A stretch of DNA of 64,000 bases from Armatimonadota bacterium (GTDB lineage: Bacteria > Armatimonadota > UBA5829 > DSUL01). Positions 33,967 through 42,808 of this stretch are shown in pieces (positions within the stretch are counted from its first letter, which is position 1; every line of letters starts with the position of its first letter). The translations under genes were made by a program, and so were the position numbers. The stretch spans positions 1,040,162 through 1,104,161 of the forward strand of contig AP024674.1 of NCBI GenBank assembly GCA_025998755.1, given 5' to 3'. The notes under the pieces were generated by a model. The model saw only the letters and a program-made list of their open reading frames with translations. It was not told where the DNA came from and did not search any database.

Positions 33967-36729
33967 TCACGGGGCGGAGGTCTCGGGCTGAGGCTGCTCC
34001 CCGGCGGGATCCGCCGGGGCACTCTGCTTTGCCGGAGGCTGGTTCGATGGAGCAGCATGCTCTTCCTGCCCCTGCTCCGCCGGAAGCGGGAGCGCATCCA
34101 CCGGCGCGGGCAGCGGTTCCGCCGGCGCTGAGTGCTCGCCCGGCAACGCGTACGGCGGGCCGGGAGCGAGTCCTTCCTGCGGGGCAGGCTGGGGAGCAGA
34201 CCCTCCTTGAGAAGGCTGCCCGGTCTCTGTGCCGGTTGCCGCAGGAGGCTGCAGGCGATCCAGGGCCGCCCGGGCTTCCGCATTATCCGGGTCGAACTGC
34301 AGGGCGCGCCGGTAGTGCTCCAGTGCCTGGTCTTTCTGGCCTTCCTCCTCAAAGAGCTTGCCCAGGGCGACCTGTGTTTCCGCGTCGAACGGCATCATCC
34401 CGGATGCCCGGTTCAGATGAGCCCTCGCCCGCTCTTTGTTGCCCACCGCGGCGTAAGCCAGCCCCAGTTCCCTGTTGACGTAGGGGTCGTTCATATTGCG
34501 GTTGAAAAGCTGGCTGAGGAACCGCACCGCCTCGACATTATTCCCGGACAGCCTGAGAGCGCGTCCCTCAAGCTGCTCCAACTGAGCAGAGTCGTCGGTC
34601 TTGCGGAACTCGCGGATATGCTTAAGCGCTTCCTCGGCCTTCCCGGCCTCCACATAAGCCTCAAGCAGGGCGAAATAGGGCCGGGGTCCGACCTGCGGCT
34701 GGCTCTGGCAGAGCTCCAGGACCAGCGCGCGGTATTCGTCGGCCTTGCCCTCGGCGGAGTAGATATCCTTCAGCTTCATCAGCGCTTCGGAAGCGGCCGG
34801 AGCCACTCTCGCCAGGCGTAGGTAAGTCTCTCGCGCCTCCTCCGGCTTGCCCATTTTCATCCGGGTTTCTGCAGCCCTGGCCAGAGCGGAAGTCATTCGA
34901 GAGTCCCGGCGGTATGCCTCCTCGTAAGCGGCCACAGCCTCTTCGTTGCGCCCCTCGCGCGCGAGGAGGTCACCCAGGCTCATCTCAACAGAGGCGTCCT
35001 GCGGAAACTTCTCTGCCAGGCGGCGGTATTCTGCGATGGCCTCATCGGTGCGTTTGGCGCGGTCCAGCAGTTGAGCGGCCCCGCTCAGGACACGCACATC
35101 GTCAACCCCGGCTTCCTCGGCCCGCCGGTATTCCTGAACGGCCTCGTCAATCTTCTGCTGTTTCTCCAGGATAGCCGCTCGTCCGGTGAAAACCTGCGGG
35201 TTCTTTGCGTCTATCTCCGCCGCGGCATCATACTGCGCAAGGGCTTTCTCGTAGTCCTCGGCGTCGGAATACAGGCTGGCCATTGTGAAGAACGGCTGCA
35301 GGCTCTTGGGATCTGCTTCCTTTGCCCGTTTTGCCGCCTCTTCCGCCCTGTCCAGTTTCTTCGCGCTCCCCCAGGCCCGCGCCGCCAGTAGCCAGTCCGA
35401 AGTGGAATCCTTCTGGAGGGCCGCCGCTTTCTCGTATGCCTGGGCGGCCTCCTCGTGCCGCCCGCGCGCGGCTTCCATCCGGGCGATCTCACGCCAGGGA
35501 GCCGCAGTGTTGATCTCGCTGGCGCGCTCCTTCCAGAGACGGACGGCATCATCGGTCTTTCCGTCGCGCTCATACAGGCGCGCCAGACGCTCCAGCGTCT
35601 CGCCCTTCATCCCGGCCCGCCGACGGCCGTCCTCAAGCGCTTTCGCGGCCTCGGCGATCTTGCCCTGCTGCTCGCAGGCAAAAGACAGACCCTCGTATAT
35701 AGCCGGGTTGGACGGATCTTCGGCGGCCGCCTTCCTGTAGAGCCGCTCCGCCTCTTCCACCTTGCCCAGATACAGGCGCGCCAGAGCCAGGTTCACCAGA
35801 GCGGCGGTACTCTTTGGATCCACCTTCCGGGCCTGGGCGAAAGCCTTTTCCGCTCCGTCGAAATCGTTCTGCGCAAAACGCATACGCCCCAGATTGAACC
35901 ACGCCGCAAAGTTCCGGGGGGCCAACGAGGCAGCCTTCTCATACTGCGCCGCCGCCTCCTTGAAGCGCTTCTGCTGGTCCAAAACTGTGCCATACGTCAG
36001 ACGGACCTGAGCATCACCCGGAGCCACCTTCACCGCCGATTCCAACAGGCGCGCTGCCTCGGAAAGGTTGCCGGCCTCGCGGTGCGCTTCGGCTGCCATC
36101 AGACGGAACTGCAGATTCCCCGGTTCGGACTGCACGGCTCGCTCCAAGGCGGCTGCCGCGGGACGGAACTGTTTCTGGCGCATGCGCGCGAGTCCCAGAT
36201 TCACCCAGGCGCCTGCGTTCTTCGGATCGAGCTCGGCGGCCTTTGCAAAGGCAGCCTCGGCTTCGGACGTCTTCCCGGCTCGCAGCGCCAGAATACCCGC
36301 CGCCATATGGGGTGCCGGATCGCGAGGCTTTACCGCAGACAGAGCCCTGCCGTACTGCCGCGCAGCCTCGGCATCGTTGTCGTCCACAGCGATCTGCAGG
36401 AGGGTGCGCAGGGCCGGTTCGTTCTTGGGATCCAGGCGGTGGACGTTACGGAAAGCCCACCGGGCGCCGTCGGTATTGCCCATCTTCAGGCAAACCACGC
36501 CCATGTTGAACCAGCCTGCGACGGCGTCCGGCCGCAGCGAGGTGAGGGCCTTATACTTCTCCAGAGCTTCCCTGTATCTCTTCTGATCTGTAAGCCGCTG
36601 GGCTTCCCTGAACAGCCGATCGGCTTTGGCTACGTTGCCGCCCTGAGCGAGGGCCGGACAGGCAAATAGCGCAGCAAAGAGCATTGCAACCAGAAGCCAT
36701 CTCAGGAAGAAGCCAGAAACCGTCCGCAT
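33967..36729 (-). CDS. giant exported TPR-repeat protein
   Basis: About 920 residues with a signal peptide (GFFLRWLLVAMLFAALFACPALAQ). The mature protein is a near-continuous superhelix of 34-residue TPR units such as FNMGVVCLKMGNTDGARWAF and LTYGTVLDQQKRFKEAAAQY, roughly 20 in number. The tail is low-complexity Pro/Ala/Glu. The ATG at 36729 lies 9 bases after GGAGG. Exported TPR proteins usually scaffold envelope complexes or secretion; the partner is unknown. It precedes the RbsA-type ATPase. Confidence 0.85.
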   Translation of the reverse strand: MRTVSGFFLRWLLVAMLFAALFACPALAQGGNVAKADRLFREAQRLTDQKRYREALEKYKALTSLRPDAVAGWFNMGVVCLKMGNTDGARWAFRNVHRLDPKNEPALRTLLQIAVDDNDAEAARQYGRALSAVKPRDPAPHMAAGILALRAGKTSEAEAAFAKAAELDPKNAGAWVNLGLARMRQKQFRPAAAALERAVQSEPGNLQFRLMAAEAHREAGNLSEAARLLESAVKVAPGDAQVRLTYGTVLDQQKRFKEAAAQYEKAASLAPRNFAAWFNLGRMRFAQNDFDGAEKAFAQARKVDPKSTAALVNLALARLYLGKVEEAERLYRKAAAEDPSNPAIYEGLSFACEQQGKIAEAAKALEDGRRRAGMKGETLERLARLYERDGKTDDAVRLWKERASEINTAAPWREIARMEAARGRHEEAAQAYEKAAALQKDSTSDWLLAARAWGSAKKLDRAEEAAKRAKEADPKSLQPFFTMASLYSDAEDYEKALAQYDAAAEIDAKNPQVFTGRAAILEKQQKIDEAVQEYRRAEEAGVDDVRVLSGAAQLLDRAKRTDEAIAEYRRLAEKFPQDASVEMSLGDLLAREGRNEEAVAAYEEAYRRDSRMTSALARAAETRMKMGKPEEARETYLRLARVAPAASEALMKLKDIYSAEGKADEYRALVLELCQSQPQVGPRPYFALLEAYVEAGKAEEALKHIREFRKTDDSAQLEQLEGRALRLSGNNVEAVRFLSQLFNRNMNDPYVNRELGLAYAAVGNKERARAHLNRASGMMPFDAETQVALGKLFEEEGQKDQALEHYRRALQFDPDNAEARAALDRLQPPAATGTETGQPSQGGSAPQPAPQEGLAPGPPYALPGEHSAPAEPLPAPVDALPLPAEQGQEEHAAPSNQPPAKQSAPADPAGEQPQPETSAP

Positions 36730-36841
36730 AAATTGCATCCTCCAAGCAAATGCGCCGCGCCGGTTCCCCCGGCACACCAGCAAAGAATACGCAGGAAAAG
36801 CCCCGGCAGGTTGCCGCCGGGCGCTGGAGAACGCTCAGAGG

Positions 36842-37183
36842 CTACAGGCGATGATCGTCATCCTCGTCGAAATCTTCCTCGTCGTCCCCGCTGCCGGACG
36901 CATAACTGAACGAGGATACCTCCTCGCCCCGGAAGATGGTCACGAAGAGATCCTCGCGGTCGAAGCTGGGAAGGTAGCTGGATGCGATATCCTCATCTAT
37001 GGCGGCAAGTAGCGCCTCTTCATCGGTCCGGGAAAGGTCCATCTCCAGCACCAGAGTCACGTGGATGGAATCCGGAAGGTAATGCAGATGAACCTGCCCG
37101 ATTCGATGCTCCTCGGAGTCCCAGATCAGATACACCTCGGAACTCTGAGTGCGGACCAAACGCGACAGCTTGAAGTCGATCAT
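36842..37183 (-). CDS. hypothetical acidic protein
   Basis: A 113-residue protein beginning MIDFKLSRLVRTQSSEVYL. It has a beta-rich core (IGQVHLHYLPDSIHVTLVLE), a helical part (EEALLAAIDEDIASSYLP) and a tail dominated by Asp and Glu. No family was recognised. There is no signal peptide. The RBS is weak (AGGAG about 14 bases away), so the start is uncertain. It stands 113 bases upstream of the giant TPR gene on the same strand. Confidence 0.55.
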   Translation of the reverse strand: MIDFKLSRLVRTQSSEVYLIWDSEEHRIGQVHLHYLPDSIHVTLVLEMDLSRTDEEALLAAIDEDIASSYLPSFDREDLFVTIFRGEEVSSFSYASGSGDDEEDFDEDDDHRL

Positions 37184-37355
37184 CGGAGGGACAAGAGCTC
37201 CTGTTCCGCGCCGGACGCCCCGGGCCCGGCTAGCAGTATGCCTGCCGGAAAGGCTCCAGGACGGCCTTGCCGCCCCGCCGGACGCTCCGGCGGCAGAGCG
37301 CAAAGAGTATGTCACGAACGCTCCATGGCGTCAAGGAAGGTCGCCGGGCGGTCAA

Positions 37356-38270
37356 TCAAGGCTTGCAAACACGGCAGGGCACAAAGCCTGCGCGCAGCGC
37401 CTCCTCCCGCGAGGGGAAGGGCACCTGGTTATCTTCGGCGGGCAAGAAACGGCAGTCCAGGCGGTGAAACTTCTTGCTGATCTTATTGCCCACAAACAGC
37501 ACGGGCAGCACGGGGGTCTGCGGTCCGGGATCGGGAAGATTAGGCGAATACTGTCCAAGAGGAGGACCGGGCCGGGGAACGCTGCCGGAGGGCTGAGTCT
37601 CAAAGGCAGGCTGCTCCAGAGACGAAGAGCCTACCCCGGCGGTCGGTGCTGCCATGGAAGAACTGGCAAGCGGTTTCTGCTTCTCCAACAGGCTCACCCA
37701 CGCGCCTGCCACATTGGCGACCACCGAGCTTGCGCATTTGCGGCGAAAAACTTCAAGCGCGGCGCTGTCCCGCTCACCGGTCAGCCGCACGCACTCATCC
37801 CGGGCGTTCTGTCCCTGACGTTTGAGATCCCTGGCAAACACCGAGGGCTCGGAGGCCGAAGGGATCTGGAGGATCTGAATCTCCTCCAGTTGTGAGACGA
37901 GTGCAATATGCGAACGCAGCGCGGCCATCTCAGAACCCGAGGCGGGCAGACTCAGACCCACCACCGCCCTGGCAAGCGAAGCCAGCAACTCCGGTCCCAC
38001 GTTGCCTTCAGACGCCTGCCGGAAGATCAACTCGATCTGCGCCGCCCGGTCGTCCACCGCGACGGGAGGACGCGATTGCAGCCGCTCCATAACGCTCAGC
38101 ATATGGGGCGCCATCTTTGATCGCGCCGTCTCCGGGAGCTTCAGGAGAGCGAGCTGAGCGACGCGGCACGTCAGGCCGGGCTCGTCCACCTCTAGGGAAA
38201 AGGCCGTCGTGGCTGAGGCGACAACCACGAGCCCGACCGCGCAAACGAGCGACGCAAGGCTAAGCTTCAT
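37356..38270 (-). CDS. exported protein with C-terminal Ada-like zinc-binding module
   Basis: About 304 residues from the ATG at 38270 (GGAG upstream). A signal peptide (SLASLVCAVGLVVVASATTA) leads into a helical domain, a Pro/Ser-rich linker and a final 45-residue module: VGNKISKKFHRLDC, then PFPSREEALRAGFVPCRVCKP. This matches the Ada metal-binding fold with an H and three Cys. In other proteins this module often sits at the end of nucleases or DNA-uptake proteins, so DNA contact outside the cell is possible. It overlaps the rsmI stop by 11 bases. Confidence 0.8.
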   Translation of the reverse strand: MKLSLASLVCAVGLVVVASATTAFSLEVDEPGLTCRVAQLALLKLPETARSKMAPHMLSVMERLQSRPPVAVDDRAAQIELIFRQASEGNVGPELLASLARAVVGLSLPASGSEMAALRSHIALVSQLEEIQILQIPSASEPSVFARDLKRQGQNARDECVRLTGERDSAALEVFRRKCASSVVANVAGAWVSLLEKQKPLASSSMAAPTAGVGSSSLEQPAFETQPSGSVPRPGPPLGQYSPNLPDPGPQTPVLPVLFVGNKISKKFHRLDCRFLPAEDNQVPFPSREEALRAGFVPCRVCKP

Positions 38271-39123
38271 CTCTCCGCTTCTCCTTCCACTGGAGCACGG
38301 CGGCATAGATCTCCCGCCTGGGGCGTCCGGACCTGCGCGTCAGCAGGGCAACCGCCGTCTTGTCGTCCATCCCCTGCGACATCAGGAGGTGATATTCCTG
38401 CTCCAGATCCAGAGAAGCGCCACCCGCCACAGGCGCGCCTTCCAGGCCGACGACGAACTCTCCTCGGGGACGCCGCTCCTCGAACATTTGCAGTACCTCC
38501 TCGACGGGACCTCGGAGGAACTCCTCGTGAAGCTTGGTGAGCTCGCGACCGATACAGACCCGGCGTCCCGGAAGCGCCTCTGCAATGGTCTCAAGGGTTG
38601 CTCTAATGCGGCCGGGGGATTCGTAGAAGATGACTGTGCGCGTCTCGGAGGCAAGATCCTGAAAGAATCTGAGGCGCTCTCCTGGCTTCCGGGGAGGAAA
38701 GCCCGCGAAGACGAACCCTGATGTGTTCAGGCCCGCAGCGCTGAGAAACGCGATCAGGGCACATGGGCCAGGTACGGGTACCACCGGCAGCCCCTCGGCA
38801 ATACACCCCCGGATCAGTTCGTGGCCAGGATCGCTGATGCCCGGCGTGCCCGCCTCGCTCACCAGCGCCACGGCCCCACCGGCCCGGACTCGCTCTACCA
38901 GTTCGCGCGCCCGCGCCCCGCCGCTGTGCTGATGATAGGAGACCAGCGGCGTACGAATTTCGAACCGCGAAAGGAGCTTCAGCGTGGTGCGGGTATCTTC
39001 CGAGGCTATGACGTCGCAGCGACTCAGGACATCGAGCGCCCGCAGCGTGATGTCCTGCAGATTGCCGATGGGCGTAGCGACAACGTAAAGCCCCCTTGCC
39101 AGGGGTGCGGCGGGGGCGGCCAA
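38260..39123 (-). CDS. rsmI: 16S rRNA 2'-O-ribose C1402 methyltransferase
   Basis: A 287-residue SAM-dependent methyltransferase of the tetrapyrrole-methylase fold. Motifs: LYVVATPIGNLQDITLRAL, VIASEDTRTTLKLL, ALVSEAGTPGISDPG, VPGPCALIAFLSAAGL and the C-terminal RRPRGEFVVGLEG. It methylates C1402 in the decoding centre. The start is a TTG at 39123, preceded by GGAGG; no ATG lies nearby in frame. It is 25 bases behind the parvulin gene. Confidence 0.92.
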   Translation of the reverse strand: MAAPAAPLARGLYVVATPIGNLQDITLRALDVLSRCDVIASEDTRTTLKLLSRFEIRTPLVSYHQHSGGARARELVERVRAGGAVALVSEAGTPGISDPGHELIRGCIAEGLPVVPVPGPCALIAFLSAAGLNTSGFVFAGFPPRKPGERLRFFQDLASETRTVIFYESPGRIRATLETIAEALPGRRVCIGRELTKLHEEFLRGPVEEVLQMFEERRPRGEFVVGLEGAPVAGGASLDLEQEYHLLMSQGMDDKTAVALLTRRSGRPRREIYAAVLQWKEKRRDEA

Positions 39124-39148
39124 ACCGCCTCCGCCTGATTCCTGTGTG

Positions 39149-40753
39149 TTATCTGCTGCCTTTTTTGCCCCCGGGGGCTTCGCCGCCACCCTGCTTCTCC
39201 TCCACCTGAGGGGCCCGCTGCGTCGCACGCTGCCGCTCAATCTCACGCTGCACGATCTGCCTGGACTTCTCAGCCAGGGCTTTATCCGGGAAGCGACTCT
39301 CGAACACCGGCTGCAGCTGCATATGCACCATCCAGTCCGCCGTGACCTCGGACGCCATCCGGTAGTGCTCCAGAGCCTTGTCCTTCTGGCCCAGGCTGTC
39401 ATACATCCGGGCGAGATCCAGCCGGACGTACCCGTCCTCGAAGCGCTCCAGCCCTTTCTCCAGCAGCGCAGCAGCCTCCTTCGTCTTGCCCTGCCTCTGC
39501 AGAATCCGGGCGAGCTGGACATACGAGGTGTCCGCCACCGCGGAATCCGGATTGGCCTTGATGTGCCGGTCGAAGGCGGCTGCAGCCTTCTCCAGCGCCT
39601 TGCGACTGTCCACATCGGGATTGTAGGACTCCGACAGCCACCAGTAAGCCTCGAACTCCGGGTTCACGAACTCGATCTTCGCATCCTTGCGAAGGCGCTC
39701 CAGAACCTGACCCCAGGTTTCGTCTGCGATGCGCTTCTGCTGCTCCTTGCGGTAGTCTTCCTTCTTCTTGTCGAAATCCGGCGGGAGGTCCAGCTTGCTG
39801 GACTCCATTTTCAGGATCTCGAACCCCTGCGGAGTCTGGATGATTCCGGAAATATCGCCGGGCTTCTTCAACCGCAGAGCCGCATCCCTGACTTCCTTCG
39901 AGGGCGCTCCGAAACCGCCGGCCGACGCCTGACTGCCCTGGATAGGAGGCAGAAGCCCCCCGGTGGAGGCTGTGGCCGGGTCGTCAGAGAACTCCCGCGC
40001 CAGCTTCGCGAAGTCCTCACCCGCCTTGGCCTTCGCCAGAACTTCCTCCGCCCGTTTCCTGGCGGAGGCTTCCGGACGCTTGGAGCTGCTGATGAGGATA
40101 TGACGCACGGTGACCGTGCGATAGAGATCGCGGAGCGCGCTGTCGCTCAGTTGCACCTTGCTTTGCACGCTCTGCTGGAACTTACGCGCCATCAAATCGG
40201 CGCGCAGCGCGTCGCGGTCAATTCCGCTCTCGATCTCCCGCCGCACCTCGCGCAGGCTCTTCTGCACGCGCCGCTTCAGCTCCCGGTCCAGATCCCGGTC
40301 GGTCTTCTTGGACGCATCCTTGCCGAAAAACAGTTCGCGATACTGGTCCAGTTGAGCATTCACGAGCTTCTCGAACTCCTGGTTCAGCTCCCGCCGGGAT
40401 ACCGTGACGTCCGAACGCTCCGCCTCCCGCACAACCAGCGCCCTCATCACAAGCGAGGGAATGAGCTGCGCCTTCAGTTCGGCCATCTGGGTGGCGCCGT
40501 ATGGCTGACGCTGCTCCCGCAGGCTTTCGCGCGTCTGTTCCAGCCGGCGGAAATACTCTTCAGTGGATACCGGCTTGCCGTCCAGCCTGAAGGCCACATA
40601 CAGTTCGGGCTGCTTTTCAGCCTGCTCCCGCTCGTGCATCCTGCTGGAGCCGAAGCCGACGAACACACTCACCAGAAACGCCACCAGAAGAAGGCCGACG
40701 ATGGGCACCATCAGCCTCTTGATGGCCTGCTCGCGAATCTTGATTATGGACAT
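39149..40753 (-). CDS. membrane-anchored parvulin-type prolyl isomerase with TPR C-terminus
   Basis: A 534-residue protein with one N-terminal TM helix (RLMVPIVGLLLVAFLVSVFVG) and the body outside the membrane, as in PpiD and SurA. A SurA-N-like helical region comes first, then a parvulin domain (TVRHILISSSKRPEASARKRA; FAKLAREFSDDPATASTGG; GFEILKMESSKL), then about four TPR units (VQLARILQRQGKTKEAAALL; DLARMYDSLGQKDKALEHY) and a low-complexity tail. It likely helps fold exported proteins. Its start directly follows the stop of the sugar isomerase gene. Confidence 0.85.
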   Translation of the reverse strand: MSIIKIREQAIKRLMVPIVGLLLVAFLVSVFVGFGSSRMHEREQAEKQPELYVAFRLDGKPVSTEEYFRRLEQTRESLREQRQPYGATQMAELKAQLIPSLVMRALVVREAERSDVTVSRRELNQEFEKLVNAQLDQYRELFFGKDASKKTDRDLDRELKRRVQKSLREVRREIESGIDRDALRADLMARKFQQSVQSKVQLSDSALRDLYRTVTVRHILISSSKRPEASARKRAEEVLAKAKAGEDFAKLAREFSDDPATASTGGLLPPIQGSQASAGGFGAPSKEVRDAALRLKKPGDISGIIQTPQGFEILKMESSKLDLPPDFDKKKEDYRKEQQKRIADETWGQVLERLRKDAKIEFVNPEFEAYWWLSESYNPDVDSRKALEKAAAAFDRHIKANPDSAVADTSYVQLARILQRQGKTKEAAALLEKGLERFEDGYVRLDLARMYDSLGQKDKALEHYRMASEVTADWMVHMQLQPVFESRFPDKALAEKSRQIVQREIERQRATQRAPQVEEKQGGGEAPGGKKGSR

Positions 40754-41611
40754 TCAGTCTCCCCTCACCATCGCCGCCAGGGCCCGTAGGCTCTCCTCGG
40801 ATGCGGCGGCCTTTCCGCCCTGTTCCAGCGCGTAATGCGTTTCCAGCGACAACAGCCCGTCGTAGCCGTCACGCTTCAGTTGCCGGATGTGCTCCTGATA
40901 TCCCACCTGCCCCTCGCCCACCTTACAGAACGTCACCTTCCCGTCCGCTCCCCGGATGCCATCTTTAACGTGGATATGGCGGATATAGGGACGGATGGCC
41001 GTGTAGCCGTCCGGGTACGGAATCTCACCGGCGCACAGGGCATTGCCCGGATCCCAGACCGCGGCGATTCCCGCCCCGTCCAGCCGCTTCAGCACACGAG
41101 CAGTCTCCTCTCCTGTCCCGAGGAAACAGGCATGCTCGTTCTCCAGCAACAACTCTATGCCGCGCTCCCTGGCCCGCTGGACCGGCTCGGCGAACATCTC
41201 TACGATCTTGTCCTCTATTTCGGGAGTCAGATCCCCTTTTCTCCAAAATGAGAAGACCCGGATCCGGTTGGTGCCCAGCTTCTCCGCGATGTCGAAGCAG
41301 CGCATCAGAAAATCCATCTGCTCTGCAAGCGAACGCTCACGCGCCTGATGCGTCATGCCACGCTCGGCGCGCTGGTCCTCAAAGAGATCGCACTTATAGA
41401 ACGGCGAAGCCAGCCCGCAAACCTGGATATTCTCCCGCCGCAGAAGAGAGGCCACCTCTTCAATGCCGGCATCGTCCATATCGGTGACATTGACCCCGCC
41501 GACCGCCCGGATCTCCGCCTGGTCAACCTCGCACCGCCGCATCACTGCGATGGCCTCGCTCAGGTCCTGGGAGATCTCGTCTGTGATTACTGCAACGTCC
41601 AAGCCAGTCAC
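40754..41611 (-). CDS. sugar phosphate isomerase/epimerase family protein
   Basis: A 285-residue TIM-barrel of the xylose-isomerase-like/AP endonuclease 2 superfamily. Typical segments are VAVITDEISQDLSEAI, NIQVCGLASPFYKCD, TNRIRVFSFWRKG, ELLLENEHACFLG, IAAVWDPGNAL and RHIHVKDGI. The Glu, Asp and His residues in these last three segments usually bind the metal. The sugar substrate is not clear. Stop and next start abut (TGA-ATG), so it is coupled to the parvulin gene. Confidence 0.88.
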   Translation of the reverse strand: MTGLDVAVITDEISQDLSEAIAVMRRCEVDQAEIRAVGGVNVTDMDDAGIEEVASLLRRENIQVCGLASPFYKCDLFEDQRAERGMTHQARERSLAEQMDFLMRCFDIAEKLGTNRIRVFSFWRKGDLTPEIEDKIVEMFAEPVQRARERGIELLLENEHACFLGTGEETARVLKRLDGAGIAAVWDPGNALCAGEIPYPDGYTAIRPYIRHIHVKDGIRGADGKVTFCKVGEGQVGYQEHIRQLKRDGYDGLLSLETHYALEQGGKAAASEESLRALAAMVRGD

Positions 41612-41692
41612 TCCTCGCCCATGAATAATAAGGCACGCGGGGGCCCGCCCTGCGACCCGCCGCTGAATCTTAGAGACCGAGCCGCTCCACTG

Positions 41693-42784
41693 TCAACTGC
41701 CGCCTGTTTCCACCCATCGTGGCAGCGTAAACCAGAATTGCGCTCCTCGACCCTGCTCGCTGACAACCCAGGTTTCTCCCCCCATCGCTTCCACGAGACT
41801 CCTTACTGACGCAAGGCCCAGGCCTGTTCCGCCCCGGCGGAGGCGGGCGGAAGTCTCCTGCAGAGAGACGAAAGGATCCCAGATGCGCTCGATGAGTTCC
41901 GGCGGAATGCCCGGTCCGGAATCCGCAACGCACACCGCAACTGAGCCAGGCCGCTTCTCGCACTGCACCCGGATCATCCCACCATCCCCGCAGTGCCGGG
42001 CCGCGTTGTCCAGCAGATTGACAAGCACCCTCTTGATGGCCACCTCGTCCCCTCGCACATCAGGCAGGCCTTCCGGCACGGCAGGCTCCACGCGGATGCG
42101 CCGTTGCGATAGGCCGGGCGAGTATGCCTCCAGTGTCTCACGGATGCAACGTGAAACATCCACCCGCTCGCAACCTGTTTCCGCGTGCCCAGAGAGGATC
42201 TCCAGCGACTCCCCGAGGCCAGTCAGCATCCGTGCCATCAGACGGGTCTGGTCCAGGGCAAGCGACAGAAACCTGCGTCTCTCGGTCGGCGTCGTCTTCT
42301 GTTCCAGAATCGCTTCAATAAATCCCTGAATGACTGTCAGGGGCGAGCGAAGATCGTGCGCCACCCGACCGAGCAATCCCAGGCACTCCTCCTGCAGCCT
42401 TTCGTGCACGGACTCGTCGCGAAGCAGCGCCACAACCCCGCTTGAACCATCCGGAAGCGGCAATGGACAGACCCTGGCCGCAACCCGCGGGCCTTCCGGC
42501 CGCAAGGTGAGCGCGCGCCGAGCTTCCAGGCCATGCCGCAGGCATCGGCGCACCAGCTCGCGCAGCTCCGAAGTGGCAGGCCGCGAAGGATCCAGCGCAC
42601 AGGATGGAGCGGCTTCAGGTGGAATATCCAGCAGCTCTCTGGCCCGCTCATCCAGGATCCACACCCTCAGGTCGGGGCCGGCGACCAAAAATCCCGGCTC
42701 CGTTCCGCAGCCTTCGTTTCCGGAACAGCAATGGTGAGGAGATCCGCCCCGTGCAGAGGCACCGGAGGACACGCCGGAGCTCAT
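41693..42784 (-). CDS. sensor histidine kinase without membrane segments
   Basis: A 363-residue kinase. An N-terminal PAS-like region (FLVAGPDLRVWILDERARELLDIP) is followed by HisKA with the phosphoacceptor His (GRVAHDLRSPLTVIQGF) and HATPase (VLVNLLDNAARHCGD; VADSGPGIPPELIERIWDPF; GGTGLGLASVRSLVEAMGG). No TM helix or signal peptide is present, so it senses something in the cytoplasm. It lies 24 bases after the response regulator gene and should phosphorylate it. Confidence 0.92.
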   Translation of the reverse strand: MSSGVSSGASARGGSPHHCCSGNEGCGTEPGFLVAGPDLRVWILDERARELLDIPPEAAPSCALDPSRPATSELRELVRRCLRHGLEARRALTLRPEGPRVAARVCPLPLPDGSSGVVALLRDESVHERLQEECLGLLGRVAHDLRSPLTVIQGFIEAILEQKTTPTERRRFLSLALDQTRLMARMLTGLGESLEILSGHAETGCERVDVSRCIRETLEAYSPGLSQRRIRVEPAVPEGLPDVRGDEVAIKRVLVNLLDNAARHCGDGGMIRVQCEKRPGSVAVCVADSGPGIPPELIERIWDPFVSLQETSARLRRGGTGLGLASVRSLVEAMGGETWVVSEQGRGAQFWFTLPRWVETGGS

Positions 42785-42808
42785 CTGCCGGTCCCGCGGG
42801 CAGGGAGA

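Noticed and set aside
33945..34352. Extended N-terminus of the RbsA-type ATPase
   Set aside because: The extra 136 residues overlap the end of the TPR gene and are Arg/Pro/Ser shadow sequence; ATG at 33944 has an RBS.
35455..36669. 404-codon plus-strand frame opposite the TPR protein
   Set aside because: Its repetitive look only mirrors the TPR repeats on the other strand.
33967..36729. DNA-level tandem repeat suspected in the TPR gene
   Set aside because: The repeat exists only at protein level; the nucleotide sequences of the units have diverged.
39146..40789. 547-codon plus-strand frame opposite the parvulin gene
   Set aside because: It has a His/Leu/Arg-rich shadow composition and no family; the minus-strand frame holds the parvulin and TPR motifs.
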